Position numbers and translations under genes: made by a program
The notes under the pieces: generated by a model
The model's database searches: none
What the model saw: only the letters and a program-made list of their open reading frames with translations
What the model was told of the DNA's origin: nothing
In this document: positions 60,101-64,000 of the stretch, piece after piece
How positions within the stretch are numbered: position 1 is the stretch's first letter
Layout of the letters: each line of letters opens with the position of its first letter
From: Tethya wilhelma
Taxonomy: Eukaryota; Porifera; Demospongiae; Tethyida; Tethyidae
Direction: 5' to 3'
NCBI GenBank assembly: GCA_964030475.1
Contig: CAXIPT010000010.1
Coordinates: 6,177 to 70,176 of the forward strand
Length of the DNA stretch: 64,000 nucleotides

Positions 60101-61653
60101 CTTCTTGCAGTTGATCATGAGTCACAACCACTTTGTTCTGCTGATCTGGACACACACAAGGACTAGAAGGCCTAAACGCAGTCCACACGCTCACACTAAA
60201 ACCAACAACTGAAATGACTACACTTGCAATAGCCAGGCTAAAGAATATTGACAGCCTATAATCGATCTCATTTGGTCTTCGAGGCTTAATATCAGCACCC
60301 ATCTTGCTGGTTTTAGTAGTTGGATGGACGTTTCTTGTTCAAAGAGAGAGTTAAGGTACACTGGACTCTATGCTGTATGACACTCTCTAGAAATACTAAT
60401 GGCTCTAAATGGGATGTTACTCGATACCTCAATGCTAACAGTATGTAACGCCAAGCAACTGTGTATCACACCCACAAACTGGTGGGAATTATCAATAAAG
60501 GGGTGGCAACTCCCATAGGATTAGTACACTTAGAGCTGAGACCTTCAGCACAGCACAGTTTGAGCCAGAGCAGCAGCAGACTGACCATCACCCCTGCCAC
60601 CCATGCCTAGCTGTCCACCATGGTCGAGATGATAGTCAACTACAATTTGATGCAGATCATCTAAAACAACATTTGGTCTAATGTGTGAAATTTCACAGCA
60701 ACGGAAGAAAAATAATTTTGTGATAACCAATAAACACAGTTACAATTGCGAAGTTTTGAGTGGTCAAGATCTTAACTAGACTGAAGCTCCAAGTAGTGAT
60801 ATCTACATACCATAATATATCTAGTTTCATGAATTCAACATTTATAAAATAACACCCTATATTCAAGCTTTGCAAAAATTTTGAGGATCGATAATTCTGC
60901 CTGCAACCATCATATGCCCAGGTTCAATTAAGTGTACTAAGTGACAACCTTTGCCAAAAATTAACATGGTAAAGAGTGGGAGCTGGGCACAGTACAACAT
61001 AGAATCACCACTTACTCTTCTTCTGTGGTTGTTATCTCTCTCTTTCTCCTTCCTTTCTCTTTGCCAGGAACACTCTCTTCAGTCCACACTCCTACTCTCC
61101 TAGGCTTAGGTGGACCGTCCTGTAGGTGTATACAAAATTATATGCACATGTCATGTTGTTGAACAAAAACTTAATTTTGTATGCTGAGGGTAGTCTTCCA
61201 GTGTCTGTTGTACTGGGAAATGTTGCCAATGCAGCCATAAATACCACAATTGCCTTTTCTTTTTCTTTCCAAACGAAAATTTAAGGTTTTGTCTCGAAAG
61301 GAGGCTCTCCTATAAAGAACGGACAACGGTCGCGGGCGGCTAGGGTTAGGGCTAGGGCTAGGGCTAGGGCTAGGGCTAGGGCTAGGCCGTTGTCCGTTCT
61401 TTATAGGAGATCCCGAAAGGATAACAAGTGCGACAACAAAATTATAAAGTTCACATGCTGGACCTAGTCTGGTGCACAGACTTACTATGCTGGGCCATAT
61501 GTCAAACAACACAAGTCGACAAGTTTCACAGAAGTTTACTGAATGGCAACCTTCGCTAAACATGATAACCATTAATTTGCACACACAATTAAACCATAAG
61601 CACAATCTGTCGTGCAGCTTACCCACCATTTCAAAGGCTTGTTCATCTGCCAT
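54128..61653 (-). CDS. IFT43: Intraflagellar transport protein 43, 5' exons (right partial copy)
   Basis: Six exons on the minus strand: 61653–61627 (MADEQAFEM; a GTGGGT donor keeps phase, a GTAAGC 4 bp later would not), 61119–61016 (DGPPKPRRVGVWTEESVPG…), 55283–55249, 54893–54821, 54558–54483 and 54190–54128. All join in frame; exon 2 ends in phase 2 and exon 3 completes the codon. Exons 3–6 are nearly identical to the left copy. The final exon (DDKEWEW…) is missing: sequence after the (GA)n tract at 52908 is unrelated. The exon 2–3 interval (5.7 kb) holds a membrane-protein gene and a gypsy element. IFT43 acts in the IFT-A particle in cilia and flagella. An X-box-like site sits 59 bp before the ATG. 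Whether this or the left copy is transcribed whole cannot be told from sequence. Confidence 0.85.
55870..57530 (+). mobile_element. Ty3/gypsy gag–protease–RT fragment
   Basis: Leader TTGGCGACGAAGATCAAC, then a Gag ATG near 55899. Gag blocks: QRYKFHSRLQK-type, VCGVRDDRVQRRLL (56290), zinc knuckle CYRCGGNHASYSC (~56480), protease VDTGASCSIV (~56820), and RT with DWAAPIVPVVKKDGSIRIC and FTKLDLAHAYQQ, ending abruptly at ~57510 before the YxDD box. An 82-bp segment (55923–56004) is inverted relative to the left copy. Several frameshifts; inactive. Confidence 0.85.
57531..59170. repeat. Non-coding; contains a ~130-bp direct repeat
   Basis: 57795–57925 and 58150–58275 share ATTTGTCG(G/A)ACAAAAAA … GGGCTTTCAAATGATATATAG. 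The rest has no recognised gene. Confidence 0.65.
59178..60302 (-). CDS. Type II single-pass membrane glycoprotein, 374 aa
   Basis: Single exon. A short cytoplasmic N-terminus (MGADIKPRRPNEIDYR) precedes one transmembrane helix (about residues 18–42, IFFSLAIASVVISVVGFSVSV). Next comes a ~100-residue coiled-coil-like stalk with several N-glycosylation sites (NST, NQT, NDT, NIT), then a Cys-rich globular domain starting CGPGTWRSVAYLNMSDPSQ and ending DDIEVRICGDEGTSNEDTPIELLEIYIQ. I recall multi-copy proteins of this type in sponge and cnidarian genomes; function unknown, perhaps cell-surface recognition. The frame is intact. It lies on the same strand between IFT43 exons 2 and 3. Confidence 0.8.
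   Translation of the reverse strand: MGADIKPRRPNEIDYRLSIFFSLAIASVVISVVGFSVSVWTAFRPSSPCVCPDQQNKVVVTHDQLQEVRNSTLLVIESVSSNLIDTINEQLEAVNQTLSTSKLTIEGLTLNLGTVNDTLTTELEQINITFYGLSSLLNNFLPMFPQSVPQCGPGTWRSVAYLNMSDPSQRCPPAWREYPGPVRSCGRPLSISGSCPLTVFETLGIEYSRVCGRAFGYQYGTPDAFSDVDLPNHPVITSLNDTYVDGVSITLASETPTHIWTFAAGSKQTPNNRYTCSCYSLSSKNSPSFVGNNYFCEAGATIESGVIAGQFYNNNELWDGAGCDGGSCCTFNSPPWFSVELPSSVTDDIEVRICGDEGTSNEDTPIELLEIYIQ
60303..61015. other. No gene recognised
   Basis: 5' flank of the membrane-protein gene and part of the IFT43 intron; short frames only. Confidence 0.45.
61306..61410. repeat. Hairpin element with telomere-like (TAGGGC)n loop
   Basis: A perfect 24-bp inverted repeat (TCTCCTATAAAGAACGGACA… at 61306–61329, complement at 61387–61410) flanks GCTAGGGTTAGGG then GCTAGG repeats (61338–61386). 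It lies in IFT43 intron 1 of the right copy. Confidence 0.85.
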
Positions 61654-61999
61654 ACTTGCAAGCTGTTTCGTCGTCTCGTGATAGTCATGTGACTGGCAGG
61701 TTTATTTATCTGTTGCTATGGAAACAATTAACCCATCACGGGTGACCACACCCAATTGTGTACGTGGGGTGTGGCATCACAAAGAGAGGGCAAAGTTCAG
61801 AACCTCGTTTGTACACACGTTGAACAAAAGGTAAGCTTTGTACCATGTTGTACGGTAGATATTTTACTACCAATGCGTTGTCTGGAGAACTATTCTATGC
61901 TGCTCTTGCATGTCTACATGACTGCAAAATTGTTTGAAATTCCAGGTAGATACATTTCTGTTCAAGCACCGTCAAAGAGGAAATAAATTTGTTTTCAAC
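61654..61999. promoter_or_regulatory. Shared promoter of IFT43 (-) and PPP1R14 (+)
   Basis: 346 bp separate the two start codons, with the genes facing away from each other. It contains the X-box-like site at 61712–61725. No clear TATA box. Confidence 0.55.
61712..61725. promoter_or_regulatory. RFX X-box-like site
   Basis: GTTGCTATGGAAAC fits the palindromic X-box GTTGCCATGGCAAC with two changes. X-boxes bind RFX factors that drive ciliary genes across animals; position (59 bp upstream of the IFT43 ATG) is typical. Confidence 0.6.
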
Positions 62000-62188
62000 A
62001 TGGCAGATCAGACGGACAACCCTGTCTCACCGACAGGCAAAGTGCAGTTCACTGATAGCGTTGGAGATAGGCCACATCCAATAAAGCACGTTCCAACGCA
62101 GAGATACGACAGAAGAGAGATACAGAAAAGATTGGATGTGGAGTCTTGGATGGACACAGCTCTGAGAGCCCTCTATGACAATGATGAG
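62000..62188 (+). CDS. PPP1R14: PPP1R14-family protein phosphatase 1 inhibitor, first exon
   Basis: 63 codons from ATG at 62000 to a GT donor (GATGAG/GTCAGA). The C-terminal part RYDRREIQKRLDVESWMDTA followed by LYDNDE matches the start of the PHIN domain of CPI-17/PHI-1/KEPI proteins, which inhibit PP1 and myosin phosphatase when phosphorylated. Thr33, three residues before the conserved Tyr, aligns with the activating phospho-threonine (Thr38 of human CPI-17). The remaining PHIN exons were not recognised downstream and may lie past the window or be too short to call by eye. It shares a promoter region with IFT43. Confidence 0.8.
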
Positions 62189-63060
62189 GTCAGACATAGT
62201 TTGTCCTGTGATGTTTGCTCGGTGTATGTAGCTGTGTCCTGTTGGTTGTGTAGTTCTCTTGTTCATGAGAGGCTTTGCGTGAGGTTGCTTCCTGGCATCA
62301 TGAGCCATATGGCAATCATTGAATGAATCAGCTCTAACTATGAAATCATTTAAAGTATGTTAGAGCTTAGGCTGTTGGGGTACAAGAGTGCTTGTGAGTA
62401 GACAGTGTTGCTGTGTTGACTGAGAGAATGTGTGTTCACAGGATTAATTTTATGAGGAAAGTCATTTCCTTGTTGCATATGATGCAAACATATGATGCAA
62501 ACAAGGAGAGGCATATGCAGCACAAGATGGTATTTTACACAAACATCAAACCTTAAACAGTAGTGCTGTAATATGATAAGCAATCATGTTTCATCATCTG
62601 AGTTAGCCCCATTCCCAATGGCCTAAAGAGTGTGTACTTGAGTGTTATATAGTCTCGACCTGTGATAGTCATATACATGTGTAGCCGGTCAGTATTTTTT
62701 GTTTTGTAAGCCCAGGTGGCACTAGTAGCTTGCTGGATAAGAGTGATGTGTTTACATGTGAGCAAAGTGAAACAAAAGGCACTCAAAGCATATGTGTGAA
62801 TAGTTTCATCAGAGGTAAAAGGAAACGTGCTAAATATTCACTTCTGAAGGCTCTAGTGTGAGAGTCATTGATATTTACACAAACTGACCACGATTTTCCC
62901 TTTAAATTTTATAAATGCTACACTAAATTAAGTATTAATATAAGCTTCATTTGTTTATAGTGGGTGGTGGGATCTTGAGAAATTTATATGTATATTATTT
63001 ACTTTTTGCATGTTTTGCCGTTTTAAACAATAAAAATAAGCAAATTGCTACAGACTTTAT
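62189..63060. other. Probable first intron of PPP1R14; nothing else seen
   Basis: AT-rich, no recognised exon or repeat. Confidence 0.4.
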
Positions 63061-63063
63061 CAT

Positions 63064-63285
63064 CCACCTTCCCACACACACACACACACACACACTCAAA
63101 TTATAGTTGAATGACCCTTAAGTGAGGGGCACTCGATGCATGGTCAAGTGCCGCACACTTAAGGGTATGCAACTATTTTGTTTACCATTGACCCCCAGCT
63201 ACTCTATTGTCACCTCTACCTAGCCATGCAGTAACCAACAATTAGCCTATAAAAACTTTGGTGCTATATATATAGGCAATGGCAA

Positions 63286-63336
<51 letters not shown>

Positions 63337-63535
63337 TTGTAGTTGAATGACCCTTAAGTGAGGGACACTCAATGCATGGTCAAGTGCCGCACACTTAAGG
63401 CACGCAACTGGTTTGTTTGCCATTGACCTCCTGTGACATCTTACTACTCTATTGTCACCTCCATCCATGCAGCCACTAACCGGCAATTAGCCTATAAAAA
63501 CTTTGGTTGCTAAGCAAAACACACGCACACACTAG
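63064..63535. repeat. Tandem duplication (~255 bp x 2) with (CA)n and a conserved stem
   Basis: Two units (63073–63289 and 63290–63530), each with a (CA)n run, then TGAATGACCCTTAAGTGAGG … CACACTTAAGG (an imperfect stem-loop), then CCTATAAAAACTTTGG. The second (CA)n is ~22 units long. Confidence 0.85.
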
Positions 63536-64000
63536 ATACTACTGTTGATCAACTCATGCGTACATAAACTATACTGTACATGTCGTTATCTGTTTATCTT
63601 GTCACAATCTCACTAAATGAAACATCCTGACAGCGAGGTAGCTATGTCAGGGTACTTGTTTACATGAGCACTGTACATGTATTGTGTAGTACAATGTGTA
63701 CTATAACATATATAGGGACTAAGATACACTCAAGAGCTTCCCTGTAGTTTAGTCAGGCCCTGTTGGTTGGTGTTTGGATGTGAGCTGAGGAATCCACTAG
63801 TGTAGGTCGTTAGTAGTTAAAGTAGATAATTGTCCGTACTCTGACTGACCTACTTAATTAATTTGATTAATTATGTGCATGGTTTGTGATTGACTGTAAT
63901 CCAAGTAGCACAGCAAGGAATTGCATGTGAGCAGTGTTGGGTGGCTAAGATAAAGTCTGTCTTTGTGTCTAAGAAGAAGTATGTATCTTGTGTGTGTCTC
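63536..64000. other. No gene recognised
   Basis: Nothing identified before the window end. Confidence 0.4.

Noticed and set aside
61338..61386. True telomere
   Set aside because: Only about 50 bp of mixed TAGGGC/TTAGGG, enclosed by a hairpin and by unique sequence on both sides.
63247..63486. 79-aa minus frame with Val-Cys repeats
   Set aside because: Translation of a (CA)n microsatellite.
1..64000. CRISPR arrays or bacterial operons
   Set aside because: No regularly spaced repeat-spacer pattern; splice sites, MITEs and retroelements indicate a eukaryotic genome.

Overview
The window is animal nuclear DNA: AT-rich, with GT–AG introns (many only 60–500 bp), dense microsatellites, many foldback/MITE elements and broken retro- and DNA-transposon genes. 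A demosponge, possibly Amphimedon-like, is my best guess. It rests on gene compactness, the transposon mix, and a type II membrane glycoprotein family I associate with sponges and cnidarians. It is inference, not proof.

Host genes are few. The clearest is IFT43, a subunit of the ciliary IFT-A complex, present as two partial inverted copies. The left copy (+, 3309–6114) has the five 3' exons including the stop. The right copy (-, 61653 down to 54128) has the start exon and the next five but lacks the last exon. The shared part forms inverted arms (about 1455–5925 and 52970–57165) that also share an upstream Ty3/gypsy insertion and intronic MITEs. Single-N characters sit where the arms stop matching, so assembly stitching must be weighed against a true inverted duplication. 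Head to head with the IFT43 start, 346 bp away, is the first exon of a PPP1R14 (CPI-17-type) phosphatase inhibitor. An RFX X-box-like site lies in the shared promoter. Other host candidates are a small secreted protein (33220–33807) with a broken partial copy nearby, a type II membrane glycoprotein (59178–60302) inside the IFT43 gap, and a possible tiny two-exon secreted basic peptide (47131–47321).

Most of the rest is a transposon graveyard. 1.4–2.8 kb: gypsy gag/protease with a microinversion. 6.2–9.1 kb: a gypsy element in Gmr1-like order (gag, integrase, RT). 9.2–9.7 kb: Copia gag. 12.2–12.8 kb: a Mutator-like MITE with 9-bp target duplication. 17.6–19.9 kb: Tigger. 19.9–20.3 kb: DUF6589-type fragment. 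22–23.6 kb: hAT. 27.8–31.3 kb: a stack of nested elements including one with a P2X7-C-like gene. 36–37.7 kb: integrase gene. 38–41.5 kb: DUF7869-type gene with a decapeptide-coding minisatellite. 42.2–44.7 kb: unknown ORF plus Helitron N-terminal region. 48.8–52.5 kb: a transposase-like gene broken by an LTR element, itself broken by a TA-flanked element. 55.9–57.5 kb: gypsy gag–protease–RT.

A recurring theme is non-autonomous elements flanked by TA dinucleotides and inserted inside other elements' reading frames; removing one TA plus the insert makes the frame continuous. No rRNA, tRNA or CRISPR was recognised. Two real sequence gaps (75 and 344 N) and three single Ns are present.
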